A stretch of 10,061 nucleotides of DNA, from NCBI GenBank assembly GCA_027296025.1, contig JAPUJU010000398.1, forward strand, positions 1-10,061. Reading direction: 5' to 3'. Both the position numbers and the translations under genes were made by a program. Origin of the DNA: a bacterium (GTDB lineage Bacteria > Krumholzibacteriota > Krumholzibacteriia > WVZY01). The notes under the pieces are model-generated. The model searched no databases. It saw only the letters and a list, made by a program, of their open reading frames with translations, and was not told the origin of the DNA. Shown here piece after piece: positions 1 through 6,272 of this stretch; within the stretch, counting starts at the first letter, position 1; every line of letters begins with the position of its first letter.

Positions 1-1
1 C

Positions 2-1120
2 GGGCAGATGGTTCGAGCACAATCGAACCTCGGAGGCCGGATCAACTCTTCGAAGAGCGAGTTGCAGAAGATTGAAGAGGCCATCCGGAGGCACCGGGGC
101 GAGTCGACGAAGCTGAATAAGGAAGAAACGAGCGTCGTCAAGCAACTCGCGCACCTCGACAAGGAAATCGCGTTATCAAAGCGTTACATTCAGATGATGA
201 AGGAGCGCGAGGCGCTTCTCGAAGAAAACCTCGAGAGGCTTCGAGAAGGGGTGGTCATCGAAACGGACCAACTCGCGCGGCAGCGCGAACGTCTCAATCA
301 GCGGTTGCGCCAGATGTACATGCGCGGCCCGAACTACAAGTGGGAAATGATTCTGGGAAGCGCCAATCTGCAGGAAGCCGTACGCCGGTACAAGTTTGCG
401 ACGCGCATCGCGGCCCATGATGCGTCGCTCATCGAAGACGTTCTTGATCGCAAGGAGAGCCTGGAAACTGAACAAGCCACCGTGATCGAGATGCTCGCCG
501 ACATGGCTGCGCTAAGGGTGGCGAGGATAGAAGAGAACCGGAAGCTCGAGAAAAGCAAGAACCGCCGCGTTGCGATGCTCAGGAACATACGCAGCGAGAG
601 ATCGGTGCACGCAGAGGCGATCGATGAGCTCGAAGAATCGAAGAAAAAACTTCAGGATCTGCTGGCGGATCTCGAGCGCCGGCGACTTTCAGAAAACAAC
701 GCTGGATTGCCGCCCGGTGAATTCGCTAGAATGAAGGGTAATCTCATCTGGCCGGTGCGTGGCAAGATCACCAAACAGTTCGGACAGAACAGGCATCCCG
801 AATTCGGCACGGTCACATTCAACAACGGGATCGACATCGAAGCACCGCAGGGCACCCCGATTCGTTCCGTGGCGCCCGGTACTGTAGAGTTCGTAGACTG
901 GATATCCGGTTACGGCAACTGCATTATTCTCGATCACGGGAGCGGGTATTACACGTTGTACGCGCACGCGTCGACGGTATTCGTTGCCGCGGGGCAGCGG
1001 GTTGCATCGAACGAAGTCATTGCGGAAGTCGGGGACAGCGGGTCGCTGAGCGGTTTCGAGTGCCACTTCGAAATTCGGAAATCCAAAACGGCCCTCAATC
1101 CCCTCGAGTGGCTGAAGTAA
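2..1120 (+). CDS. envC: EnvC-like murein hydrolase activator, coiled coil plus degenerate LytM (M23) domain, 5' partial
   Basis: Periplasmic factor expected to activate cell-wall amidases at division rather than cut peptidoglycan itself. Counting from the ATG at 8, residues 10-105 and about 140-228 are charged heptad-like coiled coil. Residues 245-370 are an M23/LytM domain (WPVRGKITKQFG, GIDIEAP, LYAHAS, HFEIR). The site looks dead: the HxxxD histidine is N272 (D276 kept) and the first His of HxH is E351 (H353 and H320 kept), the pattern of EnvC-type activators. No signal peptide is visible and the frame is open to the left edge, so the true start and export signal probably lie upstream; ATG 8 is only the first Met. 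Known EnvC proteins work with FtsEX, so ftsE/ftsX upstream would fit (inference). holB follows 15 nt after the stop. Alternative: a catalytically odd M23 endopeptidase. Confidence 0.88.
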   Translation, partial: GQMVRAQSNLGGRINSSKSELQKIEEAIRRHRGESTKLNKEETSVVKQLAHLDKEIALSKRYIQMMKEREALLEENLERLREGVVIETDQLARQRERLNQRLRQMYMRGPNYKWEMILGSANLQEAVRRYKFATRIAAHDASLIEDVLDRKESLETEQATVIEMLADMAALRVARIEENRKLEKSKNRRVAMLRNIRSERSVHAEAIDELEESKKKLQDLLADLERRRLSENNAGLPPGEFARMKGNLIWPVRGKITKQFGQNRHPEFGTVTFNNGIDIEAPQGTPIRSVAPGTVEFVDWISGYGNCIILDHGSGYYTLYAHASTVFVAAGQRVASNEVIAEVGDSGSLSGFECHFEIRKSKTALNPLEWLK

Positions 1121-1135
1121 TCCAGAACAAGACAC

Positions 1136-2245
1136 ATGTCGAACGACCACAAAACCGGAATTCCCCCGATCGATCTCGAGCACGACGGTGTATGGCGGTT
1201 CCTCGAGGAGTGCATCGGCGATCACGTTCCGCCACTTCTCTTCACGGGTCCCGTGGGCGTCGGCAAGCAGATCACGGCGATCGACTTCGCGCGCAGGCTG
1301 TGCTGCGACCGCGAGCCGGCCTGCACCATCGATGGCGATTACTGCGAGGCGTGCCAGAGTGTTCTCCGGCTCGAGCATCCGGCGGTTCAGTTAGTGTACC
1401 CCACGCCTACACAGGGATCCGGCGAGATCGGGGGAGACGACGAATCCGATCTCGCAAGGATACTTGCAGCGAAGCGAGAAGATATTTTCAGCACACACGA
1501 GTTCAAAAAAAAGGTGTCACTTCGCATCGCCCAGTCCCGGGGGATCATTCAGCGCGCGAACATAAAGCCATTCGGCGACGGCTATAATATTTTCATCATC
1601 AATGATATTCACGAGATGCGCGAGGCGGCCCAGAACGCACTGCTGAAAACCATCGAAGAACCACCGAAGCGCTGCGTACTCATTCTGATCACCTCCAACC
1701 CTGACGTGCTTCTCTACACGGTCCGGTCGAGGTGCCAGAGAGTTCGTTTCGGACCGGTCAAGCCGAGCGTGGTCGAGAAAATTCTCGTGGAAAGCTACGG
1801 CAAAGACGCGAAGATAGCCCGCAAGGCAGCGGAGCTCTCGCAGGGAAACGTCCCGCGTGCCCTGAAAATTGCCGAGGCTACGGACGACGACACGAAGCGG
1901 CACGACGTGTTTGAGATTATCGACCGGATTCAACGGGCGCCGGATTCGTGGGTCATCAAGAAAGCGCTTTCGGTGAACAAAGGCGGGAACCGCGATACGG
2001 CCGCGCACTTTTTGCACGAGCTTGCGGTGGCCTGCCGGGACGTGATGACGGGTGACGACATGCTGTTCATCAACAGCGATCAACGGAGCTTTCTTGCTAA
2101 GCAGGTCGCCACCTGGGACCGCAAGCGGCTCCCCGCGGTCGTGGACCGGATCCTCGATACGCGCGACGGCGTGGTGCGACGCAACTGGAACATCGATGCG
2201 GCGCTCGTGGATCTGTTTCTTGATATCAAGCACTCCCGGTGCTAG
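1136..2245 (+). CDS. holB: DNA polymerase III subunit delta' (clamp-loader)
   Basis: Clamp-loader AAA+ subunit that helps load the beta sliding clamp at the replication fork. Visible in order: P-loop region GPVGVGKQ (residues 38-45); a zinc-binding cysteine cluster (C56/C57, C63, C70, C73) followed by a conserved HP; a Walker-B-like stretch IFIINDIHEM (152-161); the family signature NALLKTIEEPP (167-177); sensor-1 region ITSNPD (185-190); and the SRC arginine-finger motif (198-200). The P-loop ends GKQ rather than GKT/S, which argues for a non-hydrolysing delta' and against gamma/tau (DnaX). No DnaX-type C-terminal extension is present, and 369 aa is within the usual delta' range. The ATG at 1136 lies 15 nt after the EnvC-like stop with no clear Shine-Dalgarno, so translation may be coupled. 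A holB-metG-tatD-rsmA neighbourhood is common in bacteria and supports the call. Confidence 0.93.
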   Translation: MSNDHKTGIPPIDLEHDGVWRFLEECIGDHVPPLLFTGPVGVGKQITAIDFARRLCCDREPACTIDGDYCEACQSVLRLEHPAVQLVYPTPTQGSGEIGGDDESDLARILAAKREDIFSTHEFKKKVSLRIAQSRGIIQRANIKPFGDGYNIFIINDIHEMREAAQNALLKTIEEPPKRCVLILITSNPDVLLYTVRSRCQRVRFGPVKPSVVEKILVESYGKDAKIARKAAELSQGNVPRALKIAEATDDDTKRHDVFEIIDRIQRAPDSWVIKKALSVNKGGNRDTAAHFLHELAVACRDVMTGDDMLFINSDQRSFLAKQVATWDRKRLPAVVDRILDTRDGVVRRNWNIDAALVDLFLDIKHSRC

Positions 2246-2250
2246 GCTCC

Positions 2251-2259
2251 TGCTATTAT
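2251..2259 (+). promoter_or_regulatory. Possible extended -10 promoter before metG
   Basis: TGC followed by TATTAT (hexamer 2254-2259) is an extended -10 match just after the holB stop. No good -35 hexamer is seen about 17 nt upstream, where the bases are CACTCC. A start near 2266 would give metG a leader of about 65 nt. Weak evidence; metG may simply be read through from holB. Confidence 0.3.
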
Positions 2260-2286
2260 CCAGGGATCAACCATTCGTAGAGGACC

Positions 2287-2313
2287 GAGGGACGCGCACG
2301 CATGTGTGAGTAA
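2287..2313 (+). other. Shine-Dalgarno plus three-codon mini-ORF (ATG TGT GAG TAA) in the metG frame
   Basis: GAGGG at 2287-2291 sits 10 nt before an ATG at 2302. That frame reads Met-Cys-Glu and stops at TAA 2311-2313. It is the same frame as metG, whose ATG follows at 2332 after a C-rich stretch without a Shine-Dalgarno. This is either a leader mini-ORF that feeds ribosomes to metG by reinitiation, or the relic of an older metG start now interrupted by a stop codon. Chance is also possible, since the motif is short. Confidence 0.3.
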
Positions 2314-2331
2314 CGCGCCGACCGCACCCCC

Positions 2332-3873
2332 ATGAGCACCTTCTACATAACGACCGCCATCGACTACGCTAATGCTCCCCCGCACCTCGGCACCGCCTAC
2401 GAGAAAATCGGTGCCGACTGCATGGCACGCTACAAACGGCTGACCGGGTTCGACACGTACTTCCTGATGGGCACAGACGAGCACAGCGCAAATGTCGAGA
2501 AGGAAGCACTGAAGCAGGGGAAAACACCGCAAGACTACAGCCGCGAGATGGCCGCAACATTCAAGGATGTGTGGCAGCGTCTCGGTATCTCGTACGATCA
2601 GTTCATTCGCACCGAAGACCCGATCCACATCGCTGCGGTTCAGAAGTTGTTCGAGGTGATCTACGACAACGGCTACATCTACGAGGGATTCTACGAAGGG
2701 CATTACTGCGAGTCATGCGAAGAGTTCAAATTGGAAAAGGATCTCGTCGACGGACTCTGTCCGAGGCACCAGACGAAACCGGTATGGTTGAAGGAGAAAA
2801 ACTACTTTTTTGCCCTATCGAAATTCGGTGACCGTCTCAAGCGGCTCATCGAAGTCGACAACCCCACGTTCGTCCAACCGGAAATCCGCCGGAATGAAAT
2901 CCTGAAAGTAGTCGAACGGGGCCTCGAAGACGTCAGCGTGTCGCGAAAAGGAATGAAGTGGGGGGTACCGCTACCGTCGAAGATTGCGAAGGATGAAGTG
3001 GTCTACGTATGGTTCGACGCGCTTATCAACTATATTTCCGCCATCGGGTATTCGGATGCAACCGACACGTTCGAGAAGTACTGGCCTGCCGACTACCATA
3101 TTATCGGCAAGGACATCACGCGCTTTCACTGCCTCATCTGGCCGGCGATGCTGATGGCGGCGGATGTGCCCTTGCCGAAAAGCGTCTGGGGACACGGCTT
3201 CGTGTATTCGCGTGGCACGAAAATGAGCAAGACGATCGGCAACGTGCTCGATCCGGTCGAACTCGCCGAGTTTTTCGGTGGCGCCGACGTGTTGCGTTAC
3301 CTGCTGCTTCGGGAAATCGCCTTCGACCGCGACGGCGACTTCACGATCGAGCGGGCACTCGCGCGCTACAATGCAGAGCTTGCTAACGAGCTGGGAAATC
3401 TTTTTTCGCGAACTCTTTCCATGGTCCAACGATACCGGGGCGGAGCCGTACCTGCGTGGACGAAGGAGGCTGAGGCCGATTTCGCTCGTTTGAGTGACGG
3501 TGTGATCGACGAGTTCTCGGACCGGATGGACGGGTTGCACTTCGACGAGGCTCTGGATGCGTGGTGGCACCTGGTGCAGGGGGCGAATCGCTACATCGAA
3601 GAGAAAAAACCCTGGCAGCTCTCGAAGGCGGATGAGGCAAAACCGCTCGACGATGTACTCCGGGTGTTGCTCGAAGTGCTGAGGATCAGCTCGATCCTCT
3701 CGGTGCCGTTCATGCCCGTGAAGGCGGTGGCGATGCGAGAGCAACTCGGCCTGCCAACAGACGTTGCAGCTTTGCGGATCGACGAGGCGACCCGGCCCGG
3801 GGATCCCGAGTGGAAGACGGTCGCCTCGGGCGCCGTTCTGTTTCCCAGGTTCGATATGCCCAAAAACGACTGA
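2332..3873 (+). CDS. metG: Methionyl-tRNA synthetase, class I, without C-terminal tRNA-binding domain
   Basis: Charges tRNA-Met with methionine in the cytoplasm. The Rossmann catalytic core opens with FYITTAIDYANAPPHLGTAY; the class I HIGH motif appears as HLGT (18-21). GTDEH follows at 47-51. One zinc knuckle is present (C126-x2-C129, then C143 and H146). WFDALINYISAIGY (227-240) is typical of MetRS, and KMSKT (297-301) is the KMSKS loop, followed by the helical anticodon-binding domain. At 513 aa it lacks the extra C-terminal Trbp111/EMAP-like domain of longer bacterial enzymes. A stop codon at 2311 in this frame limits the start, and ATG 2332 places the N-terminus exactly where the family begins. 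There is no Shine-Dalgarno before this ATG. The stop lies 28 nt before the proposed tatD GTG. Confidence 0.97.
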   Translation: MSTFYITTAIDYANAPPHLGTAYEKIGADCMARYKRLTGFDTYFLMGTDEHSANVEKEALKQGKTPQDYSREMAATFKDVWQRLGISYDQFIRTEDPIHIAAVQKLFEVIYDNGYIYEGFYEGHYCESCEEFKLEKDLVDGLCPRHQTKPVWLKEKNYFFALSKFGDRLKRLIEVDNPTFVQPEIRRNEILKVVERGLEDVSVSRKGMKWGVPLPSKIAKDEVVYVWFDALINYISAIGYSDATDTFEKYWPADYHIIGKDITRFHCLIWPAMLMAADVPLPKSVWGHGFVYSRGTKMSKTIGNVLDPVELAEFFGGADVLRYLLLREIAFDRDGDFTIERALARYNAELANELGNLFSRTLSMVQRYRGGAVPAWTKEAEADFARLSDGVIDEFSDRMDGLHFDEALDAWWHLVQGANRYIEEKKPWQLSKADEAKPLDDVLRVLLEVLRISSILSVPFMPVKAVAMREQLGLPTDVAALRIDEATRPGDPEWKTVASGAVLFPRFDMPKND

Positions 3874-3879
3874 GTCGAA

Positions 3880-3893
3880 GGCGCCGGAGCGCC
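3880..3893 (+). other. Small hairpin in the metG-tatD gap covering the tatD ribosome-binding site
   Basis: GGCGC (3880-3884) and GCGCC (3889-3893) form a 5-bp GC stem around a CGGA loop. The only Shine-Dalgarno-like GGAG before the tatD GTG (3886-3889) lies in the loop and at the first base of the 3' arm, so folding could dampen tatD translation. No T-run follows, so it does not look like a terminator. Short stems of this kind also arise by chance. Confidence 0.25.
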
Positions 3894-3901
3894 CTGAAAA
3901 C

Positions 3902-4663
3902 GTGGTAGACTCACACGTTCACTTGAACCACGAGAACTTTGAGGGAGACATCGCCGATGTCCTCTCGCGCGCCCGTGAAGCGGGCGTCACCGGCCTCGTG
4001 AACATTGGTTTCGACCTGGCTTCCTCGAAGGAAACCGCGGAGCTCGTTGCCGGGGACACCATGTTCTTCGGTGCGGTCGGTGTTCATCCGCACGACGCCG
4101 AAACATTCGACAGCGACGTCGAGCAACAAATCGAAAAGTTGCTCGGGCGTGACCGGATCGTTGCCGTCGGTGAGATCGGACTCGACTTTCACTACGACAA
4201 CTCGCCGCGAGATGTTCAGCGCGATGTGTTCCGCAGGCAGATCGATATGGCGCGATGGAATGACCGTCCGATCATCATTCACTGTCGGGATGCGTTCGAC
4301 GATGTGATGCAGGTGCTCGACGAGGCGGGCGGGAGCTATCGGGGGATTTTTCACGCGTATACCGGTGATGCGAAACAAGCGGCGCAGGTTCTTGCGTTGG
4401 GTTTTCATATCGGTATCGGTGGCGTCGTCACGTTCAAGAAGTCGACTCTGAGTGAGGTGGTTGCCGATCTGCCGGCCGACCGGATCGTTCTCGAGACGGA
4501 CAGCCCGTATCTGACGCCCGCGCCATTTCGTGGCAAGAGAAACGAACCATCGTACTTGACGCATATCGTCAAGAAAATCTCGGAGGTTACCGGACGATCC
4601 GGGGAAAAGATCCGCAAAGAAACGGATGAAAATGTTGTCCGGGCATTGGGCGTGTCAATCTAG
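3902..4663 (+). CDS. tatD: TatD family metal-dependent hydrolase (DNase)
   Basis: TIM-barrel metallohydrolase of the amidohydrolase superfamily; characterised members are 3'-5' DNases, sometimes linked to DNA repair. The GTG start at 3902 gives 253 aa beginning MVDSHVHL, which matches the usual TatD N-terminus and length. An ATG 138 nt upstream (3764) would add an unlike-family extension buried in metG. Metal ligands in order: H5 and H7 (DSHVHL), E91 (AVGEIGLD), H127 (IIIHCRD), H151 (FHAYTG) and D200 (LETDSPYL). The family segments GVHPHDAE (60-67) and the C-terminal PFRGKRNEPSYL are also present. All expected metal residues are intact, so it should be active. It follows metG by 28 nt and is followed 18 nt later by the small zinc protein, consistent with one operon. 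The exact physiological substrate cannot be read from sequence. Confidence 0.95.
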   Translation: MVDSHVHLNHENFEGDIADVLSRAREAGVTGLVNIGFDLASSKETAELVAGDTMFFGAVGVHPHDAETFDSDVEQQIEKLLGRDRIVAVGEIGLDFHYDNSPRDVQRDVFRRQIDMARWNDRPIIIHCRDAFDDVMQVLDEAGGSYRGIFHAYTGDAKQAAQVLALGFHIGIGGVVTFKKSTLSEVVADLPADRIVLETDSPYLTPAPFRGKRNEPSYLTHIVKKISEVTGRSGEKIRKETDENVVRALGVSI

Positions 4664-4681
4664 CAGGCGGAGGAAACAATC

Positions 4682-5107
4682 ATGGAAGCGTGCGATCACG
4701 CAGAGGGCAGTCCGGTCGGACAGTGCGCGATCTGTGATGAAATGGTATGTTCCGAATGTTTTCGAAGTGTTTTCAATGAAGTGATATGCAACGCACACGA
4801 CAAACTCGAAGACGAGTCAGAGTGGGTGCTCGTCGGATTCTATTCGGACAGAGAGGGGCTGGACGAGCGGCGCTATACGCTCGCCGACCACTCGATTCCA
4901 TCAGTTATTGCGGAGGTCGACGAAGAGACGATCGAACTCTACGTGCCGAACGATGACAAGGAAGAGGGTTTCGCCCTCCTGGACACTCAGGCTGAGTACA
5001 CGGTGCTTTGTGCGGGGTGCAGGATCGAGTTCACAAAAAACATCGGTGCCTGTCCGTTGTGCGGAGTCACTCGGGTTCAGGATGCGGCGGAGTCGGCGGG
5101 GGACTGA
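4682..5107 (+). CDS. Small tripartite zinc protein: B-box-like finger, DUF2007-like middle, C-terminal zinc ribbon
   Basis: No established function recognised. The N-terminus is a cysteine/histidine cluster (C4, H6, C15-x2-C18, C23-x2-C26, C36-x2-H39) spaced like a B-box zinc finger. Residues about 47-101 (WVLVGFYSD, then SIPSVIAEV, then ELYVPNDDKEEGFALLD) resemble the DUF2007 'putative signal-transducing' fold. The C-terminus has C110-x2-C113 and C124-x2-C127, a typical zinc ribbon. The protein is acidic, without signal peptide or membrane segment, so cytoplasmic. GGAGGA at 4669-4674, 7 nt before the ATG, is the clearest ribosome-binding site of the left half. It sits 18 nt after tatD, so it is probably cotranscribed. 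A role as a small metal-binding adaptor is inference from the domains alone; the DUF2007 match is by eye. Confidence 0.85.
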   Translation: MEACDHAEGSPVGQCAICDEMVCSECFRSVFNEVICNAHDKLEDESEWVLVGFYSDREGLDERRYTLADHSIPSVIAEVDEETIELYVPNDDKEEGFALLDTQAEYTVLCAGCRIEFTKNIGACPLCGVTRVQDAAESAGD

Positions 5108-5171
5108 TTCACGCGCGGCGAAGGTCGAAGCTCCCAATCTGGAGCACGAGGGCCCGAACGACTCGATCCCC

Positions 5172-5198
5172 TTGATTATTTCCCCGATTTGGTATAAA
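5172..5198 (+). promoter_or_regulatory. Candidate promoter with extended -10 before the NDUFA9-like gene
   Basis: TTGATT (5172-5177) and TATAAA (5193-5198) lie 15 nt apart, with TGG directly before the -10 giving an extended -10. The short spacer is partly offset by the extended element. Transcription from about 5205 would leave a very short leader, with AGAGG (5206-5210) as the ribosome-binding site 5 nt before the ATG. It sits in a 108-nt gap, the first sizeable gap since the holB-metG junction. Confidence 0.5.
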
Positions 5199-5215
5199 TA
5201 GACCCAGAGGTTGCC

Positions 5216-6100
5216 ATGAAAGTGCTTCTCACCGGTGCAACCGGATATGTCGGCAGTGCGCTCCGCGAGTATCTCAAGCGACAGGGGCACGACGTGCGTC
5301 TGCTGGTGCGCAAGGAAAGCGCCCACAAGGCTCCGACGGAAGGATATGATATCGTCGAAGGCACGGTGTTCAACACGAACGCGTGTCTGCGAGCAACCGA
5401 CGGAATGGATACGGTTGTCCACCTCGTTGGCTTGATTCGTGAGAACCCGTCGCAGGGCATCGTCTTCGACGAATACCATCGCGTTGCCACGGGCAACATG
5501 CTGGAAGCGGCGAAGGTCTCCGGCGTCGAGCGGTTCATTCACATGAGTGCGCTGGGCACCCGTGAGAATGCCCGGTCCAAATACCACCGCACAAAATGGG
5601 AGGGCGAGCAACTGGTGCAGAAGTCATCCTTGCGATGGACGATTTTCCGCCCGGCCTGGATCTTCAGCCCCGGAGATGGTCTCAGTACGCAGATCTCGAG
5701 CCTGGTTCGGAAGCCGCTCGTGCCGCTGATCGACGGCGGCCGCTCGCTGATGCAGCCGGTCTCGCTCGAGGATGTCTGCGAGATCATGTCGCGTTCGCTC
5801 ATCATGCCGGAGACGCACGGGATGATTTACGAAGTGGGTGGTCCCGACCGCATCGCGTTCCGCGATCTGGTGACGAAAACAGCGGAGTTCGTCGGCAAGC
5901 ACCTGCGGACGATGACCGTTCCGTTCTGGGCGATCAAACCGTTCGTAGCGGCGATGCAGCGCTTCACGTTTTTCCCGCTGACAGTCGACCAGATGAAGAT
6001 GCTCTCCGAGGACAACGTCTGTGAGATCGACCCGTTCGTGAAGACGTTCCAGCTCCAGCCGAAATCGTTCGTCGAAGCGCTGCCCGGACTCGTCCGTTAG
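5216..6100 (+). CDS. NAD(P)-binding atypical SDR, complex I NDUFA9-like family
   Basis: Nucleotide-sugar-epimerase-like Rossmann protein of the atypical short-chain dehydrogenase group close to the NDUFA9 subunit of respiratory complex I. Evidence: the N-terminal dinucleotide-binding motif TGATGYVG (6-13); strand-loop VVHLVGLI (67-74); IHMSALGT (108-115) with the catalytic-type S111; and Y123-x3-K127 (YHRTK), followed by WEGEQLV and FRPAWIFSPGDG, all characteristic of this family. The C-terminal half (GGRSLMQPVSLEDVC, then YEVGGPDRIAF) is also typical. No signal peptide; cytoplasmic or membrane-associated. At 294 aa it is full length. ATG 5216 follows AGAGG and begins directly with the beta-strand MKVLLTG, so the start is secure. 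Its substrate is unknown, and complex I genes are not nearby, so a role in the respiratory chain is not implied by context. Confidence 0.9.
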   Translation: MKVLLTGATGYVGSALREYLKRQGHDVRLLVRKESAHKAPTEGYDIVEGTVFNTNACLRATDGMDTVVHLVGLIRENPSQGIVFDEYHRVATGNMLEAAKVSGVERFIHMSALGTRENARSKYHRTKWEGEQLVQKSSLRWTIFRPAWIFSPGDGLSTQISSLVRKPLVPLIDGGRSLMQPVSLEDVCEIMSRSLIMPETHGMIYEVGGPDRIAFRDLVTKTAEFVGKHLRTMTVPFWAIKPFVAAMQRFTFFPLTVDQMKMLSEDNVCEIDPFVKTFQLQPKSFVEALPGLVR

Positions 6101-6117
6101 ACCCCCCCCAACCAGGC

Positions 6118-6146
6118 TTGACTCTTGCCAGGGAAAAAGGTATACT
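6118..6146 (+). promoter_or_regulatory. Sigma70-type promoter upstream of rsmA
   Basis: TTGACT (6118-6123) and TATACT (6141-6146) are separated by exactly 17 nt, each one base away from the sigma70 consensus. It lies in the 172-nt gap after the SDR gene and points towards rsmA. Transcription would start near 6153, leaving an untranslated leader of about 120 nt. One of the two best promoter matches in the window. Confidence 0.75.
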
Positions 6147-6152
6147 ACGGCT

Positions 6153-6272
6153 CTGACAAGTACCTTTTAGGAGGATCCTTCCCGCACATTGCTACCGCGT
6201 AAGCAGCCCCCTGTACGTTTTACTTGAAAAATACCGGCATACCGGTCCCCTTCGACCGAAAGAGACGTTGCA
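6153..6272 (+). promoter_or_regulatory. Possible structured 5' leader of rsmA with mini-ORF
   Basis: The leader holds a strong AGGAGG (6169-6174) with no ATG or GTG behind it. The nearest start is TTG at 6189, opening a 12-codon frame (MLPRKQPPVRFT) that ends at TGA 6225-6227 in the same frame as rsmA. Possible pairings: CAAGTA (6157-6162) with TACTTG (6221-6226); AGGAGG with CCCCCT (6207-6212, one mismatch); and a hairpin ACCGG-CATA-CCGGT (6233-6246) also formed by the repeated ATACCGG. This could be an attenuator-like leader or simply a long untranslated region. I recognise no known riboswitch class. Confidence 0.35.

Noticed and set aside
689..1378. Long open frame on the minus strand across the EnvC-like/holB junction
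   Set aside because: Overlaps two well-supported + strand genes, has no family features, and is a codon-bias shadow common in GC-rich DNA.
2971..3744. 257-codon minus-strand frame inside metG
   Set aside because: Antisense to conserved MetRS motifs, low-complexity His/Arg-rich product with no recognisable domain.
3764..3901. Upstream ATG start for tatD, overlapping metG by 110 nt
   Set aside because: Would add 46 Arg/Pro-rich residues unlike any TatD; GTG 3902 gives the standard MVDSHVHL start.
5130..5145. GCTCC/GGAGC inverted repeat after the zinc protein as a terminator
   Set aside because: Only a 5-bp stem with a 6-nt loop and no T-run; too weak to call.
6102..6109. Run of eight C after the SDR gene
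   Set aside because: No stem or known signal attached; could be a homopolymer of no function or a read-length error outside coding sequence.
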